Position numbers and translations under genes: made by a program. A stretch of 64,000 nt of DNA, from assembly GCA_023376005.1 (NCBI GenBank), contig CM042138.1, positions 92,892,391-92,956,390 of the forward strand, in the 5' to 3' direction. The notes below the pieces were generated by a model. It did no database searches. It was not told where the DNA came from and saw only the letters and a list, made by a program, of their open reading frames with translations. Shown here piece after piece: positions 31,140-42,689 of the stretch. Within the stretch, counting starts at the first letter, position 1; every line of letters starts with the position of its first letter. Source of the DNA: Doryteuthis pealeii. Lineage: Eukaryota > Mollusca > Cephalopoda > Myopsida > Loliginidae.

Positions 31140-32100
31140 TTTGTTACAGATAAATGTGCATTTGGTAGCAGATGGATTATCAGTACCAATGAATTTTCAC
31201 GAGATAATTAATGATATTAGTGATACGAGCAATGAAAACACATCCCAGCCGGTGTAAAAATACATTTTTGAAAAAAACCGCCTGGGAGGGGGGGGGGTAA
31301 AACGTAAATAAATGATATAAAACGTTTAATATTTACAAAAAAATTACTTACTTAAAAAGCATCATATTCACTCCAATCCATTGAGATATTTGTTTTGTTT
31401 TACGACAATAAGGACCTTCAAATGTCTTTTTTTTAATTTCTGATTTAATTATTCAGATTTTTATAGGAAAATTTAAAAATTATACGAGTAAAATATTTTG
31501 TTCGGATTTTATAAAATAGGGTAAGGGTTGACCAAGTAAAAAAATATTTCCACTAATATATTTTAGAAAAAATCTATTTTAAACATGAATTCATCTAAAT
31601 GTGAATGAGTATGAACATTTTTGTTAAAATTTAACTCTCAATTTTTCATAGAATTTTAAAAAGAATTCCTGTTACGGAAGTAGTTTCGGTTATAGACAAA
31701 CATAGACCGAATCTCTCCATTTACTTTCGAGTTCGAGGGACATACTATGGGAAATCTTCAAAACTAAATTTTTGTCTCGTTCCAGAAATTCGAAACCGAA
31801 TAAACATGAGATTTTACAAATATATAAAAAGATTAATTTCAATTTTATTAATCGAGAAGACTTTTTTATTCGATTTATATACTCAGTTATTTGTTGTAGG
31901 GCAAATATTTTAGCCTGTATTTTCAACTATCGCTATACCTATAAACGTCTCGGTTTATTTGTTTGTCACTTTTTCGCGTTAATTTGGTAGCGGATAGACT
32001 ATCACTATCAGTTCCAATGGGGACAATTTTAATTTGAGAATTAGTGACATTAACGTGTTTCCCCGAAAAAAAGCCTGATTATTATTATATTAATACTCGT
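31140..32100. repeat. segment bounded by diverged direct repeats
   Basis: ATTTGGTAGCAGATGGATTA...CAGTACCAATG (31157) and ATTTGGTAGCGGATAGACTA...CAGTTCCAATG (31984) begin about 75-bp direct repeats. The internal part shares CCGGxxGGTGTAAAAxTAC and CCTGTTACGGAA with 36240-36790, pointing to a further interspersed family that I cannot classify. Confidence 0.55.
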
Positions 32101-32324
32101 GTTATTTAAAAGTTTGATCGTTAAAATGTGAGAAAAGAGTGAGAGTTAAATCAAGATTATATATCAAGATACTTTTACATATTGAACTATTCGCAATAGC
32201 TCTTTGCTCACATTCGAAACTATTGTATAACTTTTTTTTTCTTTTTTGCAACATCAAGGGTTTTGTTTTGATCTCATATTACTTTTGTCTCCGATCTTAA
32301 CAACACGGAGTATAAACAAGCTCT

Positions 32325-32511
32325 AAAGATGATTTTTATAAAATCGAAATATTGTTCAATATCAGCTATGAATATGTTATAAAATGTTTTCACTTTAACA
32401 GCATTTTGTGGTGTTTTCTTATTCTTTTTTCTATACTCATATTAAATTACCATACTGTGGTATATCCACAGATCCTGTAAGTTATTATTATTATTAGTAG
32501 TAGTATTTGTA

Positions 32512-32543
<32 letters not shown>

Positions 32544-32705
32544 ATTTCTTTGATTTTCTACTTGATTAGATTTCTTGCCAAATTGATATATCCTAGCTTA
32601 TATTAAGTGTTATGGTTTGGATGGTCACAATTCTTCTTCCCACTGATGCATCCACTTTTAAACTAATTTATTATGTGATTACCTCTTTTCATCTGTTACC
32701 ACCTA

Positions 32706-32708
<3 letters not shown>
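32325..32708 (+). mobile_element. Penelope-like element 3-prime terminus
   Basis: AAAGATGATTTTTATAAAAT then CGAAATATTGTTCAATATC resembles 13965-14117. It extends through (TAG)n at 32512-32542 to the (TA)n at 32709. The core is mutated here (CTAAAGA); the right copy at 46,440 keeps CTGAAGA. Confidence 0.6.
32512..32542. repeat. (TAG)n microsatellite
   Basis: About 10 TAG units; the partner is at 46645-46676. Confidence 0.95.

Positions 32709-32750
<42 letters not shown>
32709..32750. repeat. (TA)n microsatellite
   Basis: About 20 TA units, with P-type ends converging on it from both sides. Confidence 0.96.
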
Positions 32751-32751
<1 letters not shown>

Positions 32752-32890
32752 AAGGAATCATATGTATGTAGGGAAATCATAAAAGTTATGAGATGGTAAT
32801 ATTTTATTACGAAAATAAAATATAAAATATGGGGAATACGAAGGCCTTTTCGACCGGTCCTTTTTCAAGTATAAACACCGGCAACGAATA
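32751..32890 (-). mobile_element. Penelope-like terminus with degenerate hammerhead
   Basis: On the minus strand (32872-32836): stem I ATAC, core TTGAAAA (two changes from CTGAAGA), stem II with GACC/GGTC, GAAA, stem III palindrome AAGGCCTT (32848-32841), C at 32840, stem I 3-prime strand GTAT. The layout is clear but the core is inactivated. The 3-prime side runs to the (TA)n. The partner is at 46,901-47,035. Confidence 0.6.
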
Positions 32891-33104
32891 AAATTCAGAT
32901 CGTATAAGAAATATTCTTTAAGAACGAATGGAGGTGATCCAGAGGGGGACAAAAAGGGGGGATATATATATAAACCCTCAGGTCGAACCAGGATTGGAGA
33001 TGTCTCCCAACAAGTAAAGGGAGTGTTTGGGTTTTTGTCTGCACAAAGTGGGATGAAATAATGAAATATAAGCAGCTTCAAGAATGGTTAGGAGCTGCTT
33101 AGAC

Positions 33105-33270
33105 CTAGCTCTAACAACTTCCCTACTTGCTCAACCTGGCTCCATGTGATATTTTTCTCTTCCCCCTGCTCAAAGGGGTCATCAAGGGAACCCGTTTTGA
33201 GGATGTGCACAACATCAAAAAGACAGTGACAACAAAGCTACAAAGAATCGGGAAGAATTGAGAAGGGTTG
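33105..33270 (+). pseudogene. mariner-type transposase C-terminal fragment
   Basis: The frame LLNLAPCDIFLFPLLKGVIK then GTRFEDVHNIKKTVTTKLQR IG ends at a TGA. LAPCDxFLFP...LKG.RFEDV..IKK.VT..L is the block that follows the last catalytic acidic residue of mariner transposases. Nothing of the first two catalytic positions is present. The other haplotype (47,290-47,440) carries different indels at the same place. Confidence 0.8.
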
Positions 33271-33379
33271 GAAATTGCATTAGACTCCAGGGTGATTACT
33301 TTGAAGGGGGTAACTTGTAGTTTGTATTTTGGATTTGAAATATTTTTTTCGCTACCAGTGCTAGAACTTTTCTGACATA

Positions 33380-34220
33380 CCTCGTAATTCAAATCATTCG
33401 TGTTTGTTCCGTAAAAAACTTATTAAATATATTAGCATTAATTACACAGAATGTCTATTCATTTGTTTTTCTGCTGCTTCTTTGAGTGGTAGTTGCTTTT
33501 AAAATAGCAATCTATTACATGTTTTCTCCTTTCTCTTAGCCATTCATTGATTCTGGTCTTTGTGGGTATCATTATATTGGTCATCAGTTATATTGAAGCG
33601 GTCGTACACGTCAGTGTGTCAGTAATTAGCACAACCAACATTCGCAGGATAATTATCGGGACCCCATGCTGGCTATCAAGGGATCACCTGCTGATTATAA
33701 CACGCAGATCTGTCATTCAGTTCCACGTTTATTCATATCAATCCAATTTCATTATTAGTATACTGTCATAATACCGGGCCTATGGCGTGTTAATTAACCG
33801 GGTTCCTGTTACAGGAAACCCGAAGAGGGAAACTGAATCTATTTTAATAGCAGCACAAAATAATTATTTAATAATACATTGAAGTATAACAAGTGTTGGT
33901 TATCTGCTAATAACGATGGAAGAAGTAATCACATAATAAAATAGTTTAATAGTGGAGGCATCAATGGGAAAAAGAATTCTGATCATCTAAAGTAAGAAAC
34001 TAAGCTAAGATCCAAATAATACAATCAAGTAGCAAATCAAAGAAATTCCTCCTACTCCTCCCACTCCTTGTTGGTTTATTTTACACCGAAGACATTATGT
34101 TTTATTTATTCTTCAATGTAAATGTAAACCAAAAGAAATTGTATCCCGATTTAAAAATTTTAAAATATTCTGGCGTTCTTTCTATTGTTACATTTTAATA
34201 GGGTTAAAAAAAAAGAATGG
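33380..34220. other. no gene; conserved between the two copies
   Basis: A 74-codon frame (33547-33771) is identical in the right copy (47722-47946), but so is the surrounding DNA, so this is not evidence for coding. Its peptide is hydrophobic at the N-terminus and matches nothing I know. Confidence 0.4.
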
Positions 34221-34224
34221 TTTG

Positions 34225-34803
34225 TTTTGTTTTGTTTTACGGCATATCAACCTCAGTGGGTCATTTAATGCCGATAAAGTTTTGAAATAAAGTCATTCTT
34301 AATGGATACTCAATTTTTTCATAGATACATTTTTCTATTTAACCCATAGATGGGACCCTAACAGGTACTACCACTCCGGGTCAGAGTGGACCTGGGAGCA
34401 ATAGGGATGAAGGGGTGCTCCACAAACCTCCTGAACTTGAACCTCACCATTAGATATAGTTTAACGTCATTCCCAGGACATGTAGAACCTCAGCCACCGC
34501 CTCAGCACCAATTGTATAAAAAGGGTTGGGACTTGCCATAAGTACAATAAGGTTGGGCAATCATATAGTTGCTAGGGCTTGATATGACGAGCCGATTGAC
34601 CGGAGGGGGCCTCTCTGACCGCCCGTATAGCCTAAGTAAGGGTCTAAGTGGAGTGTTGCAGGTCATGGAGTGCTCATCTACCAAGACTCCGTCCTTAAGC
34701 ACCACGGGTCGCCACCCACGACCAAAAGGTGGCTCCATTTGGGGGAGTCTTACCCCCTGCAGATGTGTAGTCGGTGCATTCTAACGCCCTAGCCGACAGG
34801 GCG
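34225..34803 (+). mobile_element. family A, full-length reference copy
   Basis: It runs from TTTTACGGCATATCAACCTC to CTAGCCGACAGGGCGG. It contains every landmark in order: AACCCATAGATGGGACCC, CACTCCGGGTCAGAGTGG, GGGATGAAGGGGTGCTCC, TAGTTTAACGTCATTCCC, AATCATATAGTTGCTAGGGC, GTGGAGTGTTGCAGGTCATG, CGGGTCGCCACCCACGACC, CTGCAGATGTGTAGTCGGTG. No coding frame is shared with the other copies. Confidence 0.85.
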
Positions 34804-35185
34804 GAAAAGAGAATGAATTAAACGAATAAATGTTCTACTATTGTAAGACAAGAATAACTTGTATTTAGAAAAATAGAACTTTTATAATAGTATCTTTTTT
34901 TTTTAAATATTTTAAATATATTTACTTACCCAAGCCGTTCGTCACAGGTATGATTTGACAAAATGTCGCCAGTATGGGGCAACCAATGAGGTTAAAAGTC
35001 ACTATACATTAGTGCAATAAGTAATTGAGTTATCTTCCCTACTTTATGATTACCTCCGATTTGGAGAAATCTCTAGGGAATACTAGACTATATAAACTCT
35101 TAATAAGTGTATCAATTATTCTAACTAGAATAAAGCCTTCCAAAGATTGTTTTAATGCATTATTATTGGGTTGTCAAATTTTTTA
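34804..35185. other. no feature recognised
   Basis: AT-rich; contains CGTTCGTCACAGGTATGATTTG, similar to the reversed S6 tail, but it is too short to call. Confidence 0.4.
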
Positions 35186-35189
35186 AACT

Positions 35190-35380
35190 AATTTTTAAAC
35201 ACATTTTCTGAACTCATTTATAATCTATTTAACCAATGGATTGGACTTTAACAGGCACTACCGCTCCCAGTCAGGTGGTCCTGGGGTAATGGCGATGAAT
35301 GAGTACTCCGCACTCCCCAGAGATCCAGAGTTGGAACTTCACCATTAGATGCAGTTTAACATCTTACCAGCACACTATTT
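35190..35380 (+). mobile_element. family A 5-prime-half fragment
   Basis: TTTAACCAATGGATTGGAC, CTACCGCTCCCAGTCAGG, AATGGCGATGAATGAGTACT and GATGCAGTTTAACATC match the first half of family A. Confidence 0.75.
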
Positions 35381-35794
35381 ACGGAAGTATTCTTATTGAG
35401 GGGACCAGAAAGTTATTAGAATTTTATCATTTCGGTATTTCGGAGAAATCTCGTAGCACCTTTTGTGAGACGAGATTTAAAGATTACTGAATGTACCGAT
35501 TCCTTAATCTTTGAATAATGAGATTCCATGAATGATTCATAGAATAGTGACACCATTCTGTCTTCGAATTTGATGTGACACAAGAGAAACCAACTCAAAA
35601 TCTAGGGATATAGACAATGGCGCTGCAGACATCACTGTGATGAGCCTGACTATTTGACAAGATTGAATTTAAATGAAGATAAGAATAGAATGATGATCAA
35701 ATGTCTCACTCTAAACAAAACTGAACGAAATAAAAATAATACGAGTTTGAATTGCTTTCATTTTTTTCTAATTTTGTTGGTACCTTCAGTCCAC

Positions 35795-36150
35795 TAAGGA
35801 CGATGGCGTAGTGTCCACAAAAATAGATAAATATAAATAAATAAATAAACTGTATTTGCGCAAGTGGCTGTGCAGGTCTATCCCTGAGTGACAGTCTTTG
35901 ATGCACTGACCCCACACAAACTGTGATGCTTTCTGGGGCTGCTTTTTTCTCTCCATCTTTTTGATTTTCTTTGCTGTCAAGGCTACTCTCCACTCCGCGT
36001 TCCCCCTATTCGTGCATTGCTTAACCTTAAGACGCCAGCCCGCTCGATTTTCTTCATCTACCTCCCACGTGTGTGTGTCAATGTGGCATATACTCATGTC
36101 TCTCCGGCAGACATCTTTAATGCGTAGGCGTGGTCTGCCTACCGATCAGG
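35795..36150 (-). pseudogene. non-LTR retrotransposon ORF2 C-terminus, reverse copy
   Basis: The minus strand reads RLRIKDVCRRDMSICHIDTH, TWEVDEENRAGWRLKVKQC and, after shifts, GQCIKDCHSGIDLHSHLRK. This is the same terminal module as 25630-25990 (R-L-R-x-K-D, W..D..NRA.WR, CxxC...HSH). Two frameshifts and an altered zinc finger make it a dead copy. The partner is at 49,995-50,340. Confidence 0.8.
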
Positions 36151-36990
36151 AGCCTTTTATTTAATTCGCCATACAAAAGATCTTTTGGAATGCGGCCATT
36201 TTTCATATTTTTTCTTATTAATATTACCTATACTAGCAAAACAACAACAATAAAATATCCGGACGGTGTAAAATTACTTTTTGAAAGATTTTACCTGAGG
36301 GAGAGGGACTTAAAAATTCAATGTCAGAGTAAAAATCAAATTTATTAAAGGAGTTTAAAAAAATAAAACAATTTAAAATGAAAACTTACTTCTGTCCCCC
36401 TCAAGTAAAATGTTGTGCGCATCTATTAATTAAATAATTATTTTGAATATTTTACACATGAATTTTACACAAAATCGTTGGTATTTATTTATTTATAAAC
36501 ATTTTAGTTAACCTCTTGTTACGGAAAGAAAGGGAGAGAATAAAAAGTAATCTTAAAATTGATTAAAATTTTTTTTCTTCCGTTTAAAGTAATAATGCAA
36601 TTTTAAAATTGATTTCATAGCTTATCTAAATTGGCATTATCATAAATGAAAGGATTCAAATGTTGAATTATAAGGAACTTATTTATTCATTCTATTAACA
36701 TTGAATATTTAAAATAGATAAAGATATATGATATATGGTTGTTCTTTATTCTATTTATTAAGATTTTGGGTATTGTCACGTAGTATCGGTTACAGACTGA
36801 TAGAAACCAAATCTCCATTATTAATGGATATTAATACTCGTGAGCCTAAAAAGTACGACTGTTAACATCGTTTTAAACACTGCCTGTAATCATTTCCTGG
36901 ACACAGTTATGATATCAAATATTCCTACGCGATGCTTATAATTCATACAATATTATATAGTTTATAATATTTTTTCTACTCAGTAGTAGT
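36151..36990. other. AT-rich interspersed-repeat remnant
   Basis: Shares CCGGACGGTGTAAAATTAC, CTCTTGTTACGGAAAG and GTAGTATCGGTTACAGACTG with 31240-31730. Class unknown and no coding frame. Confidence 0.45.
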
Positions 36991-36992
36991 AG

Positions 36993-36993
36993 T

Positions 36994-37075
<82 letters not shown>
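36993..37075. repeat. (AAT)n(ATT)n microsatellite
   Basis: TAG units, then AAT to about 37030, then ATT to 37075: a natural hairpin. It is the 3-prime tail side of the minus-strand retrotransposon piece. Confidence 0.95.
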
Positions 37076-37084
37076 CTCCTTTTG

Positions 37085-37650
37085 AGTTTTCACATCAGTG
37101 TTAGCTGATGGTCTTTCACTGGAGTCTGAGTGACAGCAAGTCTCTTCATGTCTCCAGGACTCTTCTGAGTATTCTGGCGGATTGCAGCAGTGCATTGTTC
37201 TGAATGGTTTCAATCCTTCCTCTGATATCCAAACTTTCAAAACACTTTTCCAATCCTTTTGGGACCGTTCCAAGTGCACCAACTACAATTGGTATAACTT
37301 TCACTTTCATATTCCATAACTTTTTCAGTTCTTTGGCAAGGTCCAGATATTTGTCCATTTTTTCATTTTCCTTTAGCTTCACCCCTGTGATCTGCTGGCA
37401 CTGCAAAATCCACCAGTTGATAAGTTCTTTCTTTTTTTTGTTTATCAACACTAGGTCTGGTCTTCTTGCTGGGATAAGGCGATCCGTTTTTATTTCAAAG
37501 TCCCAGAGAATTTTATGCGTTTCTTTCTCAAGAACAGATTCTGGTTTATGCATATACCATTTTGTTGTGTGGTCAACATTTAATTTTTTGCATTTCCCAG
37601 TGGTTCACCTTCCCAACCCAGTCGTGTCTAGTTTTGTATTCTCGTTGTGC
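37085..37650 (-). pseudogene. non-LTR retrotransposon C-terminal domain, third lineage
   Basis: Minus-strand frames give HDWVGKVNHWE, KLNVDHTTKWYMHKPESVLE, DRLIPARRPDLVLINKKK, then in a shifted frame QLVDFAVPADHRG, and back in frame MDKYLDLAKELKKLWNMKVK VIPIVVGALGTVPKGLEK, ETIQNNALLQSARILRRVLE. RRPDLVL followed by VDFAVP resembles the PD-(D/E)xK type restriction-like endonuclease that nicks target DNA in some non-LTR clades; that assignment is an inference. At least three frameshifts are present. It lies between two ATT/TTA microsatellites. The partner is at 51,290-51,850. Confidence 0.82.
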
Positions 37651-37652
37651 TA

Positions 37653-37656
37653 GTTA

Positions 37657-37693
<37 letters not shown>

Positions 37694-37710
37694 TATTATT
37701 ATTATTATTT
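37653..37710. repeat. (TTA)n microsatellite
   Basis: About 18 TTA units with one break. Confidence 0.95.
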
Positions 37711-37734
37711 GTTGAATTCATATAGGTACTTGGG

Positions 37735-38135
37735 CTGACGTGTCTAACCGATAGATCGGATGGATTCTCTCCGAGTGACCGTCTAGCCTAAGGTCCAAGG
37801 TGTTGCATGTCATGGACAACTCAGCCACCAGGATTCCGTCTTTAAGTCAATACTGTTGGGAAATAAGATAGTAATAGTTTTTTTATGTAGAGAGGTTAGG
37901 GAATCTACATTGTTGCCCAGTTTGTTTCTTAAGAGAATTTTTTTTACATACAGTTCTATTGATTGCTAAAGATTTTGACAGATCTATTTGATGGATGATA
38001 ACAGATACTATCACTCCAGGTCAAAGTGGACCTGGTAGTAATGGTAATGAAAGTACGCTTTCCACTCTACAGATCTTCAAATCTGGAACCTCACTTTCAG
38101 ATTCAGTTTGGTGTATAACCAGGATATCTCTTTTC
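37735..38135 (+). mobile_element. family A pieces in permuted order
   Basis: 37735-37845 is the family A 3-prime half (TAGCCTAAGGTCCAAGGTGT, GCATGTCATGGACAACTC). 37985-38135 is the 5-prime half (TATCACTCCAGGTCAAAGTG, GTAATGGTAATGAAAGTACG). The 3-prime half precedes the 5-prime half, so two partial copies lie in tandem or one copy was rearranged. Confidence 0.65.
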
Positions 38136-38701
38136 TTTAGGGATTCTTCCTTCTATGCAGGGGATGCAATCTACGTACGTTGCATACCCCTTACTTATTT
38201 ACTTACATCTCTTATTCTTCTAGTCATCTTCTATCATCTTTCCATCTAAGTTTTCTAAGGTCTTTCTAAGATCTCTTCTTGTCTGGACTTGTTTGGGACT
38301 TCGTGTCTGGTCTTCCATTGGGGATTTTCTTTATCGAAGCCCTGTGTCATTGGTAGTTTTTTATAATACACAAGACTTCGATTTACTTAGATCACATTTT
38401 ATTTCGAAATCCCCACCAGACTACCTGCGCAGATCGAGTCGGAGCGTGTATAACACGACTCACCACCGTCGTGGTTTCTCGCCGACTGACTAAATCTATT
38501 TCTAATCTAAACCGGAAGAGGGTTCCTCCACCGATTCTCCGGTATCCACCGGAAAAAATCAGGATGAGGTCAAGCCTTGTCAATCATCCTTCAGGCGTGG
38601 GCTGTAACTATAACAGCCATTTTGATTCTACACTACTGTACATAATATGGAACTTAATAATTATGTCACACGTTTTCTTAGCCCAACCGAAGGGCTAGTT
38701 A
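38136..38701. other. no gene recognised, runs to the gap
   Basis: GC-richer stretch 38400-38620 (GTCGGAGCGTGTATAACACG, CACCACCGTCGTGG) is conserved with 52,610-52,820. Family unknown. Confidence 0.4.
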
Positions 38702-38801
38702 NNNNNNNNNNNNNNNNNNNNNNNNNNNNNNNNNNNNNNNNNNNNNNNNNNNNNNNNNNNNNNNNNNNNNNNNNNNNNNNNNNNNNNNNNNNNNNNNNNN
38801 N
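38702..38801. other. assembly gap, exactly 100 N
   Basis: 100 consecutive N, the conventional size for a gap of unknown length between contigs. Confidence 0.99.
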
Positions 38802-38814
38802 CAGAAAGAGAGAG

Positions 38815-39300
38815 ACTAGCCTTGTATGTTATTGTTTGATGATTCTGAGGTATAAACTAGAAAAATATTCAGACTTTGATAAATTTTCTTATGCGGGAGG
38901 TTGAGTTGATGATGGCAATAGACGGTTGAAAGTGAATTAACCAATGATCTGTTTTAGCCTTGTAAGTATTGATGGATGAATTTGGTTTACAAGCAAAAAC
39001 AAATTCTGGTCTTGAAAATTTTCTTATGTCGGCAGGGTGATGTTGATGGTAGGCAATAGAGGTTGAACAGTGAAATTAACGTGTATGATTGTTTTAGCCT
39101 TGTAATTATATGTGGTAGGTATAAAGCTCAGAGACAGCATTCGGTCCTTGAAAATATAATAGAGATTTCATAGCCATAGTTCCGGGTAAAAGTGAAAGTT
39201 TCTTATGCTGGAAGTTGATCTGTGGTATGCGCAATAGAGGTTGAAATTGTAATTAACCAACGATTTTTATTCTTTGTATGTATGTGTAGCAAATAGTGAA
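38815..39300 (+). repeat. 140-bp tandem repeat, about 3.5 units
   Basis: Same units as 22495-23310 (GATGATTCTGAGGTATAA, GAAAAATATTCAGAC), with many single-base indels. The contig begins inside the array. Confidence 0.85.
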
Positions 39301-39339
39301 TTGCCTTGCGAGCGTTAAAAGATTGAACTCACAAACCTC

Positions 39340-40910
39340 TTAGTTGTGGTGAGTAGTGACTCTTGGTAACCTCCTTGTCACCCGTTGTTGGTTAGAGTAG
39401 CAGTTGTATGCTTAAGTTCGGAATATTGGTGGTTAAGCAATCCATGGATTTGGAACACACAACTTTTGGCCCTTACTTACGCTAGAACGGCGATACGAGA
39501 GGCCACTCCGCCAATCAACGGCACGTCGAAGCTCTAGCAGCTTATATGATTGTCCCAACCCATTGTACTGATGGCAAACCCCAACCCAGGGTTTTCAATT
39601 ACTGCTAGAAGGCTTAGGCGCCATTACTCCCAGGTCACTCTGACCCGAGGTGCTGTACCTGTTAGGGTTCCATCTATGAGTTAAATAGAAGAAAATGTGG
39701 TTTTAAAAAAGGTGTTTAAACAAATTGAGTTTTTTAAACTAACATTTATTCGGTTATGAAAATAACCCGCAACAAGGGTTCGCAAACTGCCACTAAAACC
39801 AAAATTCATTGCATAAAATAACCCAACAACGAGTTGCCTGTCCATACAAACAAATTTCATTCGGCATAAAATAACCCAACATGAGTGCCCATGCCCATAA
39901 ACCAAAATTTTATTCGGCAATAAATAACCGCAAAGGGGTTGCCATGCCAATAAACCCAAAATTTTATTCGGCAATAAAATAACCCAACAAAGGGTTGCCA
40001 TGCCAATAAACGCAAAATTTATTCGCAATAAAATACCCAACAAGGGTTGCATGCCATACAACCAAAATTTATTTTCGGCATAAAATAACCCACAAGGGTT
40101 TCCGCATGCCAGAGTACAAACCAAATTTATTCGGCATAAAATAACCCAACAAGGGTTGCCATGCCATAAAACCAAAATTAGTTTCGGCATAAATAACCCA
40201 ACAAGGTTGCCATGCCATAAACCAAAATTTATCCGGCATAAAAAACCCAACAAGGGTTGCCATGCCATAAAACCAAAATTATTCTGGCATAAAATAACCC
40301 AACAAGGGTTGCCATGCATAAAACCAAAATTTATTCGCAAAAATAACCAACAAAGGGTTGCCATGCCTAATAATCAAAATTTATTTTCGCATAAATAACC
40401 CAACAAGGGTTGCATGCATAAAACCAAAATGATTCGGCATAAAAACCCAACAAAGGGTTGCCATGCCATAAAACCAAATTTATTCGCATAAAATAACCCA
40501 ACAAGGGTTGCCATGGCCATAAAAAAAACAAAATCTGATTCGGCATAAAATAAACCCAACAAGGGTTGCGATGCCATATAACCAAATTTCAATTCGGCAT
40601 AAAATAACCCAACAGGGTTGCCATGCCATAAAACCAAAATCTATTCGGCATAAAAAACCCACAAGGGTTGCCATGCCATAAAATAAAATTTATTCGGCAT
40701 AAAATAACCAACAAGGGTTGCCATGCATAAAAACCAAAAATCTATCGGCTAAAATAACCCAACAAGGGTTGCCATGCCATAAACTAAAATTTATTCGGCA
40801 TAAAATAACCCACAAGGGTTGCCTGCCATAAACCAAAATTTAATTTCGGCGTGAAATAACCCAACAAGGTTTGCCCATGCCATAAAAGCACCCACCAACA
40901 ACCGAAATGA
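39340..40910 (-). mobile_element. family A copy with amplified terminus
   Basis: Counterpart of 23330-24620: body at 39,360-39,750, then the 52-bp array. Confidence 0.8.
39750..40895. repeat. 52-bp minisatellite, about 22 units
   Basis: Same unit as 23,760-24,612 but about 300 bp longer, with irregular single-base insertions and deletions. Long overlapping minus-strand open frames rich in GNPCWVI are artefacts of the repeat. Confidence 0.92.
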
Positions 40911-41254
40911 AAAGCAAACACGCTCTGTATTTGAACTCTGGTCGCCGATCCATTTCCTACGACGATAACCGTTACATGAAGCGTGCCTCGTTTTTCCTTG
41001 TAACAAATGGCAACTTAGTTAGAGTCTGCGCTAAAATGATGTCTGACATGAATTACATCATGCGGAAAACATTGCAAAACCGCTGAACTTCGATTGTTTG
41101 AATTATTTGCTAGACCAACAAATCGATTTTTACTCCAATCAAGATTTTCTTTAATTCATTTTCATTTTTACTCCTTTTATTGATAACTCACTTAAGACCG
41201 TTAGGCATCTATAAGTTCGATATCACGTCAAATCGATTTTTGTTGACGTACATT

Positions 41255-41500
41255 GTAGTGGACCGATTTAGCTCAGTCAGTAGTGCAACCACTCTGGAAC
41301 CAAAAGGTTCCGGGTTCGATACCGACACTCACCAACTCCAGCGCATGATTAGCACAGATATATATAATATTCGGTAAAGTGAGGAGCTGATGGTAGGAGT
41401 GGCGCTCTACTCAGATAAAAAAAACAATCTTCTTAGTCTAGCGATAGTGAAAAGGGGATAGACTCCCTCGGCGCTGACTGATACTGACTTTAGGCCACCC
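41255..41500 (+). mobile_element. SINE S3, right copy
   Basis: GACCGATTTAGCTCAGTCAG and GGTTCCGGGTTCGATACC as in 24990-25240. Confidence 0.86.
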
Positions 41501-41529
41501 AACGACTTTTTACTTTTATTTACTGACAT

Positions 41530-41745
41530 CCCATCATGTCAGTTGTACAAAGTTTCGATTCATGCGGGGAGCCACGCATAAACCGAAGCTCATGCAGTGG
41601 CCAGTGTTGCGCGTATCCCTTCGGCTTTTTCTATTTTGAGGTGCCTCAGAAACTGGGTAATAAACCAAGTCTGGGTTCTTTAAATCAGTGGGCAGGAATT
41701 ATTAGTATCGTGCCTGTCCAATGACTTAAACCATTGGACACAGGT
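41530..41745 (-). mobile_element. SINE-like S5, right copy
   Basis: Same sequence as 25270-25490 with a few substitutions. Confidence 0.6.
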
Positions 41746-41894
41746 TCCGAAAACGTGTAAGTACTTGCTGCTGTCAAAGATTCTTCGACTGATGTTGAAT
41801 GTATATTGTAATCAGTTGCAAATGCATTAATAACATGAGGAATTACTATATATTTAGTCACTTCAGGAGGATGAACAAAAGCCGGTTCTCCAAA

Positions 41895-42240
41895 TTCTAC
41901 TGTATGGTGAATTAGTAGAGGGCACCCAACCAGTAGGGAGACCACGCCTGCCGCTTTAAGATGTCTGCTAGAGGGACATGAGACATGTCATATCAACACT
42001 AACACATGGGAGGCTTGTACAGAAGACCATGCAACCTGGCCCTCCTTGTCAAAACAAAGGAACGAAAAGGAGTGAAATAGAGAGGAAAGAAGCCGCCACA
42101 GAAAAGAGAGCCAAAAGGAAGGAGAGATAACAGCAACTCCAGCAAGCATCACTGTTTGTTTGCAGTCACTGCTACCGAGATTGCCATTCAAAAAATGGTC
42201 TGTTCATCCACTCACGCAGTTGCAGATAAAAAAAAGTGGA
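41895..42240 (+). pseudogene. non-LTR retrotransposon ORF2 C-terminus, right copy
   Basis: Counterpart of 25630-25990. It has extra single-base indels (for example near 41,950 and 42,030), so the frame is more broken, but the terminal CHS/SKxGLFIHSRSC block is still readable. Confidence 0.8.
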
Positions 42241-42689
42241 CACTACGCCATCGTCTTTAGTTGACGGAAGGATGCCAACACAACACAGTTTATCTTACTT
42301 GTGAAATAATAATGATCAGAGTAAGCGCAATGTGGATTGAAAATTCCTTTTTATTTTTCAAAAAAGAATGGATACAACTTTGATATGCTTTTATTTTTAT
42401 GAAGTTTGAGGAAATGATAGTCAACCAACTATCGTTTTTCAACAGAATTCCTATTTCTTGCTTTTTACCTGTGCGACAGAGAACACAGAGAGTTGAGTGC
42501 GTATTCTCGAAGGAAGTGGGTTAGGCTTTCTTTGGCGTGTAGGACTTTGATCTAAGATCGAACCCGCGTCCTTCTGAATATGAAAAGGCGTAGCGCTGAA
42601 TATAGTTATTTCAAGTTCCCGTATGTAAAGCTTAGATGCCCGTATGACAGCTACAAGCACGTGTATAAATAGACCAGCAGAAACCCAGG

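Larger units (their letters stand above)
22836..38701. repeat. left copy of a large duplicated block, ending at an N gap
   Basis: From 22,836 to the last base before the gap, the sequence is colinear with 38,815-52,906. Shared pieces in the same order are the 140-bp array, family A with the 52-bp minisatellite, SINEs S3 and S5, retrotransposon ends, MITE, P ends, mariner fragment and (ATT)n. Left-only or divergent parts are 26,425-26,575, 27,784-28,600 and 29,539-31,976. This reads as one haplotype of a locus whose other haplotype follows the gap. Confidence 0.88.

Noticed and set aside
33547..33771. Conserved 74-residue protein, identical in both copies
   Set aside because: The flanking non-coding DNA is equally identical, so the conservation reflects recent common origin of the block, not selection.
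37204..37653. 149-codon plus-strand open frame
   Set aside because: It is antisense to the non-LTR C-terminal domain, whose motifs read on the minus strand.
39681..40364. 227-codon minus-strand open frame, the longest in the window
   Set aside because: It is a translation of the 52-bp minisatellite; the repeated GNPCWVI-type units shift frame with each indel.
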